From Agelaius tricolor (lineage: Eukaryota; Chordata; Aves; Passeriformes; Icteridae): a DNA stretch of 64,000 nt. This document shows, piece by piece, positions 16,761 through 28,600 of this stretch (positions within the stretch are counted from its first letter, which is position 1; every line of letters starts with the position of its first letter). The notes beneath the pieces were generated by a model. It ran no database searches. It saw nothing but the letters and a program-made list of their open reading frames with translations, and was not told where the DNA came from. Made by a program: the position numbers and the translations under genes. Location: assembly GCA_023055355.1 (NCBI GenBank), contig JALJCS010000007.1:3646001-3710000 (forward strand). The letters are read 5' to 3'.

Positions 16761-17539
16761 AATACATCCATCTTTTTTCTTCCTTGGTGATCATTGACTG
16801 ACAAGCTCTTAAAGTGCAATAGAAAAATCACTTTCTAATGTCTGACCCAGAACTGCTTGTCCCCAAATAAGGTGACTTTGCACTTCATGCTCTTGTATTT
16901 CATCATATTTCTGCTGTGCCACTTGAGGCCTCCTTTTGTCTGACACAGTGTGGGAGCCACTGTGACCTTGCAGAGCCACCTGGCTGAAAGGACACCAGGA
17001 TTTTTGTCAAATAAAGAACTTCCCAGGAGGTGCTTGGTTATGGTGCTGGAATAAATGCACTTGAGTGACTGATGTGGGAAGAGTTTCCTGGTGTTTTTAA
17101 GCAAGCAAGTTAAGAGACTAAATGTGAAATCCTTTATTACTTTTGTTTTCCTGGAGCTTTTGGATGATGTTTAATTGGAATTCATGCTGGTGGAAAAAGG
17201 GGGTTTTTTCCTGAAACTCAAATGTGCCATCAGGGTGAACTTTGGTTTCTTCTGAACTTTCAGAGGAAGGTTAGAGAACCTGCTATGCTGAGAAGTGCTT
17301 GAATTCATGTTCTCCCCACACAAATCCCACCTGGTCAGCATGCCAGCAAGTGTTCTTTTCACAGGAAAAATACACCCTAAAAGGGGTGTTAAAATTAATT
17401 AAAATTTTAAAATTTTAATTTGAGACCTGAAGCAAAAATAGAAAACCACTTTCCCCAAATAAGAAACTCAAGAATTTTATAGAAATGAGTTGTTGATTGT
17501 GTGCTCTGAAGTTTACCATGAGTTCCCCTTTGCTGCCAG
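16761..17539. other. SH3BGR intron up to acidic exon
   Basis: No recognised repeat. It includes a short AT palindromic stretch near 17390-17420 (AATTAAAATTTTAAAATTTT). Confidence 0.45.
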
Positions 17540-17737
17540 GAGTCTGAAAAGTCTGATGCCACAGAGGAGAAGTCTGATGGCACAGAGGAGAAGTCAGAAG
17601 CCACAGAAGATAAATCTGATTCCAAGGATGAAAAATCTGATGCCACAGGTGAAACTGAGGCACACACAGAAGACCAGGCAGATGAAGGGGCTCCTGAAGA
17701 GGCTCAGTCTGGCCAGACACCACCAGAAGGTCAACAG
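17540..17737 (+). CDS. SH3BGR: SH3BGR acidic repeat exon
   Basis: A 66-codon exon, phase 0 at both ends, with acceptor TGCCAG and donor GTAATT. It encodes a low-complexity acidic segment made of tandem heptad-like units: EKSDATE, EKSDGTE, EKSEATE, DKSDSKD, EKSDATG. After these comes a Glu/Gln-rich stretch ending PPEGQQ. This is the start of the glutamic-acid-rich tail that gives SH3BGR its name. It is probably disordered and rich in Ser/Thr-acidic sites of casein-kinase-2 type (inference). The tail varies in length among species, and the repeated codons suggest replication slippage within the exon. The reading frame is intact, and the opposite-strand open frames here are shadows. Confidence 0.9.
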
Positions 17738-20700
17738 GTAATTTCTCCTTTCTCTTTGTGATCTGAGGGTTTTACCTGTGCTAAGCACATGGAACACAAA
17801 CCCACAAGGCCTCCTGGTGTGCCCCAGGGTGACTGATTGTTAAGTGTCTTTTGGATGTGTTTTCTTTGATATCAGGATGATATCAAACCTGGATAAAACT
17901 CCAGGGAACTTTGTTCTGATTCTTGAATAACAGCAGCTGCCTTTTGCCACTTGTTGCCACAAGTTTTTTCTTTTATTTTGATGGTCATTGGGAACCAGAG
18001 TCTAGCTATGGAGGGTAATTTAGGACCAGACATCTGAGTGCTGCCTGGGTGAAAAAAGAAACTGCTGCTCTCACTGGCCAGCAAGTGCAGTGCTCATAAA
18101 TCTGGCTGTAAATGTTTGCTGCAGATCTGACAGTGACTTCTCCAGGCTTTGCAGAATTACCTGGAGGAAAGGGAGGAAGGGAGGCCAGTGTTTTCCTTCC
18201 TTTCTTTCTTTCCTTTCCTTCCTGTCTGCTCCTGCTCTGGTACTGCAGCTCTCCAAGTGCAGCTCAGGGTGTCCTTTAAGGCTGGCTTTATTTGGGTGCT
18301 GACTCTTCCCAGGGAGTCAGGCCTGCTGCTCAGGTTCTTCTGTGGCTGGAGATCATCACATGCTCCCTGGGGAATATCCAGCACAAATGCACCATCTCTT
18401 ACATCTAAGATCAGAATAAATGGAGTTTGGGTTTGTTTTTGTTTTCATCTAGCTGCAATGTTTCTCCAGAGGAAACACCTCTCTGTAGGCCTTTCCCCAC
18501 CTCCCTTTTTAATAGTGACTGATCTGGTCACTGTTGGGCTGGAAAAGCCCCTTTTACACAGCCTTTTACACAGCCTCAGGCACACCTCAGCCACTGGGAG
18601 GTCCCACTCATAATTTCAGAACAGTGATGAGGACAGGCTAGTCCTCAGTGGGAACTAAATTCCTCCTTAAGGAAAATTATATCCAAGCACCTTTCATGTT
18701 GCTGTGAATTTCAGCTGGCAGGTGAGTGCCATCAAACTCCTTTTTTTGGCTCATAAGAGGAGCCAAAAGTGCTGCCTGGCTTGGGTGCCTTGCCCTTCTG
18801 GCTGGCATTCTGCTTTAATGCTTTTCAAATGAGAGCAGAATGTTGGAATTTATCTGCAAGGGTGTCAGGCAGCTGTGGAGGAGAGGCTTTGCACTGACAT
18901 CATGCAGCACCACTCCTATACAACCAGCACCTTGCTCCACTTCTCACAGAAAGGATTGGAGTTAAAAGTGGAAAACAGATTTCTTTGTAGTTTTTCAGGG
19001 AGGGGAGAGGCAGAGGAGAGAGCACAGAGAACACTTTTTGCCCTGTTCCACCACCCACTTCTCGTGTCACCCAGGACAAATCACTTCAGTGCTGTGGCAT
19101 CTGCCTGCCTTGCTATAGTTCATCCCAATTATCACTTCTGTTGGGATGGCATGAATCATTCTGTAGGAATTCTGCTATTCTCACTCACTACAGACAGCAC
19201 ACAGAGGACAGGGTTAGATGAGAAGAGCAGCTCTGAGGCAGCTACAGCGAGATGAATTCCACCTTTTGTCTCTGTATCTCATTTCTTGCTTGTAAAAGAA
19301 AGTAAAAATGCCATTAGCAAACCTGAGCAGGGTTTGATGAAAGTAAAGATGCTCAAAGGCTGCCAGGTTGCCATCAGAGTATATCTCCACTGGATGTTAA
19401 GTCCTAAAGGACAGAGGTATTTTCAACACAAACATTTGAAAGATGGCAGTTTTATGTTCCATGGCTGAATTAATATTCCAGTGGGAATTTAGTGCTGGAA
19501 TTTTGGCCTTATTTAGCACTGCTGCAAACCACCTCCAAAATGACTCCCATTGGTGGGGTGTAACCAAGCCAGCTTTTCTCCAGTGGCTTTGCAGGAGAAA
19601 TGTCAGCGCTGTGGAAAATTCTGGAAGTCACCTCAGCCTTTGCCAGTGAGAAACCAGAGCAAAGTGGGGCTGGCTCAGCCCTGGGGCTGCAGGGAGGCTC
19701 CAGGCTCCAGGAGGCTCCTCCAGTGCTCAGTAGCAGGAGATGTTCAGTGTGGAGGTTGCAGCTCTCTCCAAATCCTGCTGCTGCTCCTGGGAGGTGCAGA
19801 AATGCAGAAACTCCAGGGTTTTTCTGCCTGCATGGATGCAGTGCCCCCCGTTCCTGCTTTGTCTCCTTTGGTTTTGAGTTTCCTGAAGAGAAGACTGAGT
19901 TCCAGCTCACATGGACCCTGCTGGTCACTCCATGTGCTGGTCATAAATTTTCTGTGGTTTCAGTGTCTGATTTTGGCTTCAGATTTAAGCTTGGAGGTTG
20001 AAGTGTTTTTTAAGTGGTGTCCCAGTTAAATCAGTTTTCAGTACAGATTAGGCTCCCTTCAGGGCAAAATTATTTTAGAAACATGTTCAAAAATCATATT
20101 ATAATGCAAGTCTGTATCCTGTCTCAGCAATTCCCCAGGCCATATTTAAACCCTGGCACTGCAACTCACTCCCTGAAGTCATTCCATAAGAACTCAAATC
20201 AACCCCTCTGCCTTCTGTGTGGCACTGTGACATTTGCCTCTTGTCTTTGGGCTTTTAGGTAGGATCAGCTCTTTCCCCCCATAGCCAGCTTAGCATCTAA
20301 CATTAAATTCTATTCTTTTTTATCTCTCTCATCACTTCTGCTCAATCTACAGTCTAAAACCAGCTTGTATTATTTTTTATTCCCTGTTGAGCCAAGGCAT
20401 CTGTTGCAGCCTACAACACTTAGCAGAATCACAAGCCAGATTCTGAATGGTGATATATAACATAGATAAGACTCTCTATAATTCTGATGATAGTTGCATT
20501 TTGTAGACCAGCTAATTACCAAAAAAACCCACAAAAACTCCACCTGAACAAGGAAACAAAACCCAGCTCCAAATCTTTGCTTGCCAATGAAGCAGTTTTG
20601 ATTGAAGCAACTGAGAAAAAGGGAGCTCAATTTAGTGATTTTATAGTCCTTTTCCAATATAAAAGTTAAGCTTGAATGTGCTTTGTGAGTTAATTTGGAG

Positions 20701-20845
20701 GACAGTATCTCCAAATGAATCCTGTGAATTCCACATAATTTTCCTAAATTCAGTGTTTAACTTCTGCTGTGTTTACCCTGTTTCATTCCTGATATTCTTT
20801 CTTTAATTTATCTTTTTAATATTTTCTTTTGTATCTCTTCTGTAG
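17738..20845. other. SH3BGR intron, 3.1 kb
   Basis: A CT/AG-rich patch at about 18165-18232 is the only simple repeat. The longer open frames here (for example 18149-18613 and 19550-20029) have no splice structure or recognisable homology, so they are not called. Confidence 0.5.
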
Positions 20846-20875
20846 GAAGGCGAGGAAGAACATGCAGCAACAGGG
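20846..20875 (+). CDS. SH3BGR: SH3BGR 30-nt microexon (acidic tail)
   Basis: A ten-codon exon EGEEEHAATG with acceptor TCTGTAG, preceded by a CT-rich tract, and donor GTATAG, phase 0 at both ends. Phase and composition fit the acidic tail between the exons at 17540 and 22985. The exon is very short and the donor moderate, so it may be alternatively included. A transcript would settle it. Confidence 0.7.
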
Positions 20876-21289
20876 GTATAGTACACCAGGACATTTTATT
20901 ATCATATTTTGTTTGTGTGTATTTAATTCCTTTTCAGTCCTTTTGCTTCACTCAACAGCTGGTAAATTCTTATTCATGAAAGTAAACACACCACAGTCAT
21001 ATTCTGCTAGAGATAATGATTGATCCTATTGTGGTGTTATTGACTGGGAACAAAGATGGGCCTTTAATCATTAAAAGCTGTAAATGGAAAGGAAATTGTC
21101 TGTCACAGAGCCTTCAATAAAATTTGCCAAGGACTCCCATGACAAGTCCATCTTTGATAATCACTGACTGACACCATGCTGTGATTGCATTTTTAGTGTG
21201 AAAACTCATTTTGACAGTTTAGGCAGTTCTGCCCATAAAGGAGATATTTCCCTCACGAGAATTTCTAACACCCAGGTGCAAATCCTCAA
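20876..21289. other. SH3BGR intron, short
   Basis: No feature seen. Confidence 0.4.
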
Positions 21290-21725
21290 ACACTTTCCTG
21301 CTTTCCCAAACCTCCAGGACCATCCAGTGCCACCCCAGCCCCACCAGCATCACCCCAGTCCCTGTCCCCAAGGCCACATCCAGACTGCTCTGGGACAATT
21401 CCAGTGACTCCAAACCTCCCTGGGCAGCTCAGCCCAAGGCCTGACCACTCTGACAGGGAAATTTTCTTTGCCAGTCTCCAACCTGAGCTTGCCCTGGTGC
21501 CTTTTGAGGCCATTTCCTCTCATTATTTTCCCTGCCCCTCCTGTCAGGAGCTGTGCAGAGCAGTGAGGTCCCCCCTGAGCCTCCTTTTCTCCAGGCTGAA
21601 CCTCCCCAGCTCCTCAGCTGCTCCTCCCAGGATGTGTTTTCCTGGCCCTAAAGCTCCTGCAGCCATGAGCAGAGTGCAGAGGTTCCTGGAGAGGCTGCTG
21701 AGGGTCACCAAGCCTGGTCAGTCTT
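21290..21725 (-). mobile_element. Minus-strand CR1 fragment
   Basis: AACCTCCCTGGGCAGCTCAG, TTGAGGCCATTTCCTCTCAT and CTTTTCTCCAGGCTGAACCT are the reverse complement of CR1 3' sequence. No core of the copy A type is present. Confidence 0.85.
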
Positions 21726-22984
21726 ACCCTGGCACCACCAACTAATGCTTCAAGCAAGAGAAAGAACCATTTTTTTCCCCCTGTAAAAGTTAATTGACTT
21801 GAATATTGGATGGAAGTTGGTAATCTCTGAAAGAAGTGGCTTGTCTGTGTGCTCTCCTGGCCCTGTGTCAGAGTTCTCATGAGATAAAAAAGGCATCTTT
21901 CCTGGGAGAAAATGCCCAGAGAGGCAATACTCCCTTGGCATAAAAACTTCTAATCCACAGATGTTCGTGTGACATTCCTGCTTTTGCAGAATGATTCTGC
22001 AGTTTAATGTTTTTTCCTGAAAATGGTTCTGTAGTTCAATGTTTTTCCCTGAAACCAGGAATCTGATTCCCAAACAGGTATTTAAGGAGGATTTCACTTC
22101 AGCAACTCAGGTGTGACTCCTGCAGAGACAGGAGGTGCCTGGGAGGAGAAACAAAGATCTGTGCTGCTCATGGATGACCTGCAGTCCTGGCTGAAAGCTC
22201 ATTATTGATGCTTTGATGGGTTATTTATTATGCCAGGAAGAAATTCATGTTGCTTTTGCAGTCCAAGCATTTTGTGGAGGGGTGGCAGATTGAGATAAAG
22301 CAGATTTGTACACATGGGAGTGCCTTTGGACAAGAGATGGCTGGAAGAGGAGCAGAGGAGCCCACAAAGCAATTTCCAGCTGTTTTTCAGAGCACAGCTT
22401 CATTTACTCTAGAAAGAGAATAAGCAGAGATTGTTGTCTGTGTGACACACAAATTCCAGCTTTCAGATAAGTGTTGATTGAAGCAAAGGGCTGTTGTCTT
22501 TCAATTGTGTCATTTCTCCTGCATAAAAGAGAGAAATAAGAACTTCAGCGATAGAAACCAGGCTCTATTATCTGATTCCAGGTGATTTTTAGATCATTCA
22601 GGAGTCTAGTTCCTGTGCCATGAATCTTTAGTTGTTTACTGCTTCAGGGAGGTGTATAATTAAAAATACTAAACTTTTTGTCACATTCACACATATTTCA
22701 TATTCTTATTTTGATTTTGAGCACCTATTTGCAGCTTAACCATGTGTTCTAACCTAAGAAGAGGGTTTTTACATTCCAGCATGTGCCTATAAACTCCACA
22801 AAATCCCTGCCATGTTGAGATTAAAAACTCTATGCATTAATTCTGGTTTTGAATCTCAAAGAATACTGCATTTACGAGAAACAGAACAGTTGTAAAAGCA
22901 GAGCTTTGCATTTCAAGACTGTTTATTTTTTTTTCTTTCAATTCCTATATGGTAACTACAAATATTTTCTATTAAATAAAAAAG
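21726..22984. other. SH3BGR intron before Glu-rich exon
   Basis: No recognised gene or repeat. A local duplication occurs near 21990-22055, where GTTTTTTCCTGAAA and GTTTTTCCCTGAAA recur with similar context. Confidence 0.4.
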
Positions 22985-23050
22985 GAAGAAGAAGAAAAGC
23001 AGGGAGAGGGAGAAGAAAAGGAAGAGGTGGAGGAGCAGGAAGAGTCTTAG
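22985..23050 (+). CDS. SH3BGR: SH3BGR Glu-rich terminal coding exon
   Basis: Twenty-one codons plus TAG, beginning EEEEKQGEGEEK and ending EEQEES. The acceptor is an AAAAAG preceded by a T-rich tract further upstream, so it is only fair. Composition and the final acidic-Ser ending resemble the C-terminus of mammalian SH3BGR. No AATAAA was seen between its stop and the next exon candidate. Mature mRNA may therefore run on by splicing from the donor-like GTAAAT near 23091 to the exon at 24093, which would then be untranslated. The alternative is skipping of this exon. Confidence 0.75.
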   Translation, partial: EEEEKQGEGEEKEEVEEQEES

Positions 23051-23728
23051 TACAGTTCCCTATGACACAATATTTCTTGAACAGGTTTTCAGGTAAATAT
23101 TGAGACATCAAGCACAGTTTCTAAATACCCTTAAATTAACATAAACTCACAATTTTTGTAATTATTGTTGTGGATGGGCCAAGTGTCCATGCACAAAGTA
23201 CCCAGCTGATGACTCAAAAGTATATTTAGCTGTTGTAGCTGGTATTTCACATGGAATAAGAATTCTTGCCTCTCCTCTCTTACTCAGCTGCTGATTCCAC
23301 TGCAGGTTTCAGGAGCTCTATGCCTCACATGAATTCCTCTCTCACATTCAGTTGGAAACTTAAAATACTGGTAAGAGAGAGGAGCCTGACGAGAAATATG
23401 ACTCAGTATAAAATTACTGAAAATAGGCCAAATTTAAAACCACAAAAGAGGAAGCACCTGGCAGGCAGTGTTTGTCCTGTATGGATGTGTGAACACACCA
23501 GCACTGCTCAAGTTCTGTTAGCATGTGCTTTCTAATTTTAATTTTCAGGTTTTTTAGGTTTTCTCCTTCTTCTGTCCCTTCTCCTCTGTGCTGAAATACA
23601 GATCAGAAAATCACTTACTGGGGGAAATTCAAACTTACAAGAGAGTTGGAATTTCCAGCAGATTTTCCATTGGGTGATGGGACTTCCTCGTGATCACGGA
23701 CACAAAATGCTCTTTTTAGGACCCTAAA

Positions 23729-23870
23729 GAATCATGGAATGGTTTGGGCTGGGAAGGACCCTAAAGATGATCCAGTTCCACCCCCCTGCCATGGGCAGGG
23801 ACACCTTCCCCTGTCCCAGGCTGCTCCAAGCCCCATCCAGCCTGTCCTGGGCTGGATTCCCAGCTGACTC
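23729..23870 (-). mobile_element. CR1 3' end, minus strand
   Basis: GAATCATGGAATGGTTTGGG, GACCCTAAAGATGATCCAG and CCATGGGCAGGGACACCTTC are the reverse of the CR1 tail. Confidence 0.9.
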
Positions 23871-24092
23871 AGACTCTGAGGTAGCTGCCAAAGGGTTCAC
23901 CAGCCAGGTGCAGGTGGGATTTCCCAGCACCTCACCAGGGCAGGAAATCCATCGCTTCTTTCATGCTGCCTCTCCCAAATCCGGGTTCATCTCTTGCAGG
24001 GGGATTAATTCATCACAGCCCTGTGCAGAGTTCAGATCTGTAACTTCACAGGAGTGCTGAGTTCTAATTGAATTCTCTTTGTTTTCGTTCAG

Positions 24093-24164
24093 GAAGCACC
24101 AGCTGGAGCCACCCCACCAAAGAAAAGAAAATCCCTTTCTCAAGCAAAGCACCACTACCTTTAG
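24093..24164 (+). CDS. SH3BGR: Candidate alternative last coding exon of SH3BGR
   Basis: The strong acceptor TTTTCGTTCAG is followed, in the same phase 0 as the other tail exons, by 23 codons and a TAG. The peptide starts EAPAGATPPKKRKSL and ends HHYL. If the exon at 22985 is skipped, SH3BGR would end in this basic peptide instead of an acidic one. If 22985 is used, this exon is 3' UTR. The KKRK cluster resembles a short nuclear-localisation motif, but no function can be claimed. The splice signal is seen directly; coding use is inferred. Confidence 0.5.
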   Translation, partial: EAPAGATPPKKRKSLSQAKHHYL

Positions 24165-24590
24165 TGCCTGTGTGAACATAAAAACACAAACAGAACACAG
24201 CCACCACGCTGTCCCACCTGTAACCTGTAACCTTTATATATATATTTGGTATTCCAGTTGCTTGTTAAAATGGATCTGATGTCTGACAGATGGTATTTCA
24301 GTCAATTGTTGTGTGTTGGGGTAGTTTTGTCCATGTCACATTTAGATTGTGAGCTCTCCAGGGCAGGAACCACGTCTCTCTCCATGTCCAAACACTGCCA
24401 AGCACTTTGCTGCCACTCAGCAGCACTCACACCCCTGATGACTTCAGAGGAAAAGAAATTCAGCACTGAAAACTGCAAAGAGGCTTCCTGTACACAAGCC
24501 ATGTGAGTCACTTCTCCCTCAGCTGGCATTTGAAAATGATTGAGATTCCCATTGTGCAGCAGTTGAAATAAATGTGTTTTCTGTCGTATC
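24165..24590 (+). other. SH3BGR: SH3BGR 3' UTR with poly(A) signal
   Basis: Sequence after the last candidate stop runs to an AATAAA at 24567-24572 followed by a T/GT-rich stretch, the expected layout of a cleavage site. No repeat interrupts it until a minus-strand CR1 begins near 24672. The 24341-24415 segment resembles an ancient LINE tail (see findings). Confidence 0.6.
24567..24572 (+). terminator. SH3BGR: Poly(A) signal AATAAA, SH3BGR
   Basis: A canonical hexamer about 400 bp past the last SH3BGR stop candidate, followed by TGTGTTTTCTGTC and TGCTCTTTGTC as GT/T-rich downstream elements. It is the first good hexamer after the 22985 and 24093 exons. Confidence 0.55.
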
Positions 24591-24671
24591 TGCTCTTTGT
24601 CTGCAAAAGCATTCATTTCACTCTGCTGCAGATGTTTTCTCCATCTTTGGGGGTGTGGGCTGAACAAAGCC

Positions 24672-25105
24672 ATGGAATCATAGAATCATGGAATGGGCTG
24701 GGTTGGAAGGGACCTTAAAGATCATCCAGTTTCCACTATTTGAGGTTGCTCAGAGCTCCATCCATCCTGGCCTTGGACATTTCAAAGGATGGGGCAGCCA
24801 CAGCTTCTCTGGGCAACCTCTGCCTCTTAGAATAAAAAATTTATTCTCAATATCCCATCTAACCCTACTCTTTGTCAGTCTGAAGCCATTTCCTGTGTGC
24901 TGTCCCCTGGAAATTGTCTCTCTCCAGCTTTCCTGGGGCTCCTGCAGGCCCTGCAAGGCCACCCTGAGCTCAGCCCAAAGCTTCTCCTGTGCAGGTGAAC
25001 AATCCCAGCTGTGCCAGCCTTTCCTCCCAGCAGAGCTGCTCCATCCCTCTGCTCATCCTGGAGCCTCCTCTGGGCTCTCTGCAGCAGCTCCAGCTCCTTC
25101 CAAAA
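24672..25105 (-). mobile_element. CR1 3' fragment (core copy E, inverted)
   Basis: Begins with the reverse CR1 tail (AATCATAGAATCATGGAATG). Its core, in inverted orientation, spans about 24900-25100. It explains the long plus-strand open frame at 24688-25410, which is not a gene. Confidence 0.9.
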
Positions 25106-25254
25106 TCATCAGCCCAAGGTGCAGCAGTGGCCAAGAGCCAGGGAAATGCTCTGTCAGTGGGATGGCAGGGATTTGCAGCCATACAAACCTGGCTGTGTTG
25201 AACAGGCTGTGCAGTCTGGTCTCAGGGAAGACCTGGGGATGTGAGAAATACAGA

Positions 25255-25640
25255 GAGAACAGCAGCTGGAGGGGACGAAACAGCTGCTCCACGAGGAGGC
25301 TGAAAAGACTTTTCAATTTGGAGAGGAAGCCAAGGAAGCTACAAAAAAATCATAAAGATGAATGCAGAAGAGTGAGTCAGAAAATCCTGCAAAACCATAA
25401 TGAAAATTAGCGGACACAATGAAATTAATAGATTGGCTTGAAAGAGAAAAGAGAGAGAATCTTTTTATGGAGCGAGTCAGGAAATGTTGGAATTTGTGGT
25501 CACAGGATGTAGTGGAAACTCACAATGTCAACGTGAAGGGATTGGACAATGTCAGGAACAGCAGGGTCATAAATGGATACTAGAGCCTGGGATGTGTCCA
25601 CAACATCCCAAATCCAAGGAATCACAGATCCTGGTGACTG
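25255..25640 (+). mobile_element. Probable ancient CR1-like tail
   Basis: GTGAAGGGATTGGACAATGT and GGGTCATAAATGGATACTAG match the layout of an older CR1 3' type (a short 'expelled to the ground state' phrase: fixed distance, then tail). Very decayed. Confidence 0.4.
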
Positions 25641-27605
25641 GGGGCAAAAGGATTTAAATATTGCTATTCCTAAATAGTTTTGTCCCATTTCCACTTTCAA
25701 AGTCTGAGTACCAGCTTAGGTGAGCCACTGATTTTAGCATTTCTTACATTCCTGCAGGTTATTTCTCTTCCTGGGGGAAATTTTCCCCATCTCACCAGCA
25801 GCCAAACCAGGACTCCATTCATTGCTGCAGAGGTTTTGAGCAGAAGGACTTTGGGGACCATGGTGGACAATATAAACACAGAACTGTTAACCACTCTGGA
25901 AATGTGGTAAATCCCATGTGTGCTGTGCCTTGATGCATTCCCAGGCTGCCTGAACTCCCTGTGGCTGCTGAACCACAAGTTCCACTTTCCCCCCAGAACA
26001 AAACCCCTGAGAGTACTCAGGATATCAGGCAGGGCTGCAGCCTTTGGGCTTGAGACAAAACCCACCACACTTTGCCCACTCCTGTTAAGGCAGAAATACA
26101 GCAGTGATCTTCTGGACAGGGTCTAATCTGGGAAGGCTGGGAGGGAATGTGAGGAATGCTGAGCCTCCCACGTGGGAGGGACACACTGCCCTGGTCTTCA
26201 GCTGGTGACTGGGGTGAGACAGCAAACGGGACAGCAAAGATCCTGCGGCCAGCACAGAAATTTGGGATGTTCCTTGGCATTCCTTGGGATCAGCACATGC
26301 TGGCCATCCTTCCTGCCAGGAGAAAAGGGGGCTGTGAGTATGCCAAGGATAAACTGGGGCCTGCTGCTGCTCGGTGGTTTTAGCCATAATGTTAATTCTG
26401 CTTACATAAGCTTAATACTTTCTGCACTGATTTAGTGCAAAGAATTCAATCTTTTCTGAACTGCGGCTGAATGAAAATCAGTAGCACGAATTTGTGAGCT
26501 ATTGGCTTAAATGCACTTGGAGGAATACTGCCTGCATTTATATATTCCTGTTTTACTGGGAAAAGGCAACTGCAGCTGCTTAGCACAGAGTACACAACAT
26601 TTCACAGGCTCCAGGAATCCATGGATGCAAAATCCTTCCAGTGCACCCCAGTTACACACAAACCAGCAGGCTGTACTTTTTTTTTTGTTTTTTTTTTTGG
26701 TGACACTTTGGTATGTAAAGCATTTTCCTTGGATGATTGATGCTTGAAACTTCTCGTATCCTGAAACAAGCTAAAATTAGAAAGGCTTCAAGCTATGCTT
26801 CCTACAGATCCATATATGTCATAGGATGTGGCTGTTGGCACTTTGGGATGATTGATTGTCAAGTTTCACAGGCTGCTGAAGTGTCAAAGACATGATTTTG
26901 AGTACCATGGCAAGCAACAGAGTGGATAGGGTTAGTCAATTGTTTGTTTTGTGGGAAAATAAATATGAGGTGCTGCACTGTGTTGCTAATAAAGGGTTTG
27001 GAATGGCAGGCCCAGAAGGGAACTTGGGCCATGGGTGAGAGCACTTCTGAGCCCACAAACTGTGTGAGAGATTTTCTCCTAAGAAAGAAGAAAATTTTCT
27101 CTTTGTGAAATTCATTGGAGAGAAATGAAACTCTTCAGGAGCTTTGCCAGGGCAGCGCCACCCCCCAGGCAGGGTTTCTGGCCACTTTTCCAGCCACCAC
27201 ATCTGTTCATCCACCTTCCAAGTAATAAAACTTGCTTACAGTCTTCTCTTTAATGTCAGGAGATAAGTCTGTCTGTCTGCATCCTTTGGCAGCTTTGGGA
27301 GGCTGGAAATATGCTTGGCATATCATCTGGGAAGCTGAGAACTCCAGACAGTCATTCCTTCAGGAAGCAGATTGTGAGTTTTAGGTTTGATGTCAAATAT
27401 CCTGGAGGATGCTTGTTGTTCCCATCATTGCCAAGCAAGAAGCACAGGGAGGGAGCAACAAATGAATTAATGAATTTCTGTCTCCATTTAGCTCAGGGGA
27501 AAGGAACTCATTGCTTACTCAAGGTGCAGAGTTGGCTGACACAAATCAAGGGCACAGGAGGTGAAATTAGGTGTGGAGAACCATGGTGATGCCTTTCTGT
27601 CACTG
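25641..27605. other. Intergenic, nothing recognised
   Basis: No host exon, RNA gene or confident mobile element was found. T runs at 26677-26699. Confidence 0.4.
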
Positions 27606-27740
27606 AGAATTTGGGATCATTTAGGTGTGAAAAGACCCTTGAGATCCCTGAATCCAACCATAAAGTTAACACTGCCAACCCCATCACTAAAAAAGCTTCC
27701 TTAAGGGTCACATCTTCACTTTTAAATATCTCCAGGGATA
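27606..27740 (-). mobile_element. Minus-strand CR1 fragment
   Basis: TTTGGGATCATTTAGGTGTG, AGACCCTTGAGATCCCTGAA and CACTGCCAACCCCATCACTA form a reverse CR1 tail of another subfamily. Confidence 0.8.
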
Positions 27741-27941
27741 AAAGTAGGAAGGAACTGTGGAGAGATGAAGGATGAATCTCTGAGAACACCTGGGACTGCC
27801 TTAGAGGCCACAGTTTCTTTGAGGCACTGTACCTTTCTCTGTCAGGATGTTTGATTTGTGAGGAATAGCTCTGTCACTGGATTTAAGAGAAGCTCAGTTT
27901 TGATACCAGCTTGTCCAAGCTCTTTTTTGACCACAGACTAC

Positions 27942-28600
27942 TGTCTGGGTTTGAAAAGGCAGGTGTCTGCTAAGACAGGAGTCTCCCTTGAAATGGAAAA
28001 TGTAAATCCCCTCTCTCTGAATTATCATAATTTTGAAATTAAGGGGCTCTCAGGTAAAGATATGGGAGTAGGAATAACAGTTCTTTATTAGGAAAAAAAA
28101 ATGCAGTAGTACAAACAAAAAAATCCAAAACCCTGCCAGAGTCAGAGCAGTCCCTGTCCCCTGTGTGTCAGGGGGTGGCACAGCCCCATCCCATGGGGGC
28201 TCAGCCCTCCTGCAGTGCCAGCTGTGGCTCTGCTGGAGCAGGGATCCTGCACAAGGGGGGAGTTTTCCTCTGCAGCTCCAGGGCTGCTGCAGATGGGCCT
28301 GGGCTCCCTCTGGCCATGCAGGGCAGCAGAAGCTGCTCCTCTGGCAATGCCCTGGGCAAAGGCTGCTGGGCTGTCCCAGCACCTCAGATTGGATCCAGGT
28401 AGGAATGCTTGGCTCCTCCCCTGGGCAATGCAGCATCTCCCCATGGGATGATGGGATTGGATCAGCCCTGCAGGGACACTCAGTGGCCATGGACAGCAGA
28501 GATCTCCTGCAGGGAGGATTGGCTGTGGGAGAGAGAAAGAAAAAACTGCCCCATGGACAGCAGAGAACTGCCCCAGCTCTGACAGATGGAAATTGAATTC
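27942..28600 (-). mobile_element. Solo LTR, minus orientation
   Basis: Starts at TGTCTGGGTTTGAAAAGGCA (the reverse of an LTR end in CA). In the minus direction it has AATAAAG near 28080-28095, then the shared tail with GAGAGCCCCTTAATT. It pairs with the plus-strand copy at 31315-31958. The other end is uncertain. No internal retroviral genes adjoin. Confidence 0.7.

Noticed and set aside
24688..25410. Plus-strand 240-codon frame
   Set aside because: Antisense of a CR1 tail and core, continued into unrelated sequence. The same peptide recurs at the other core copies.
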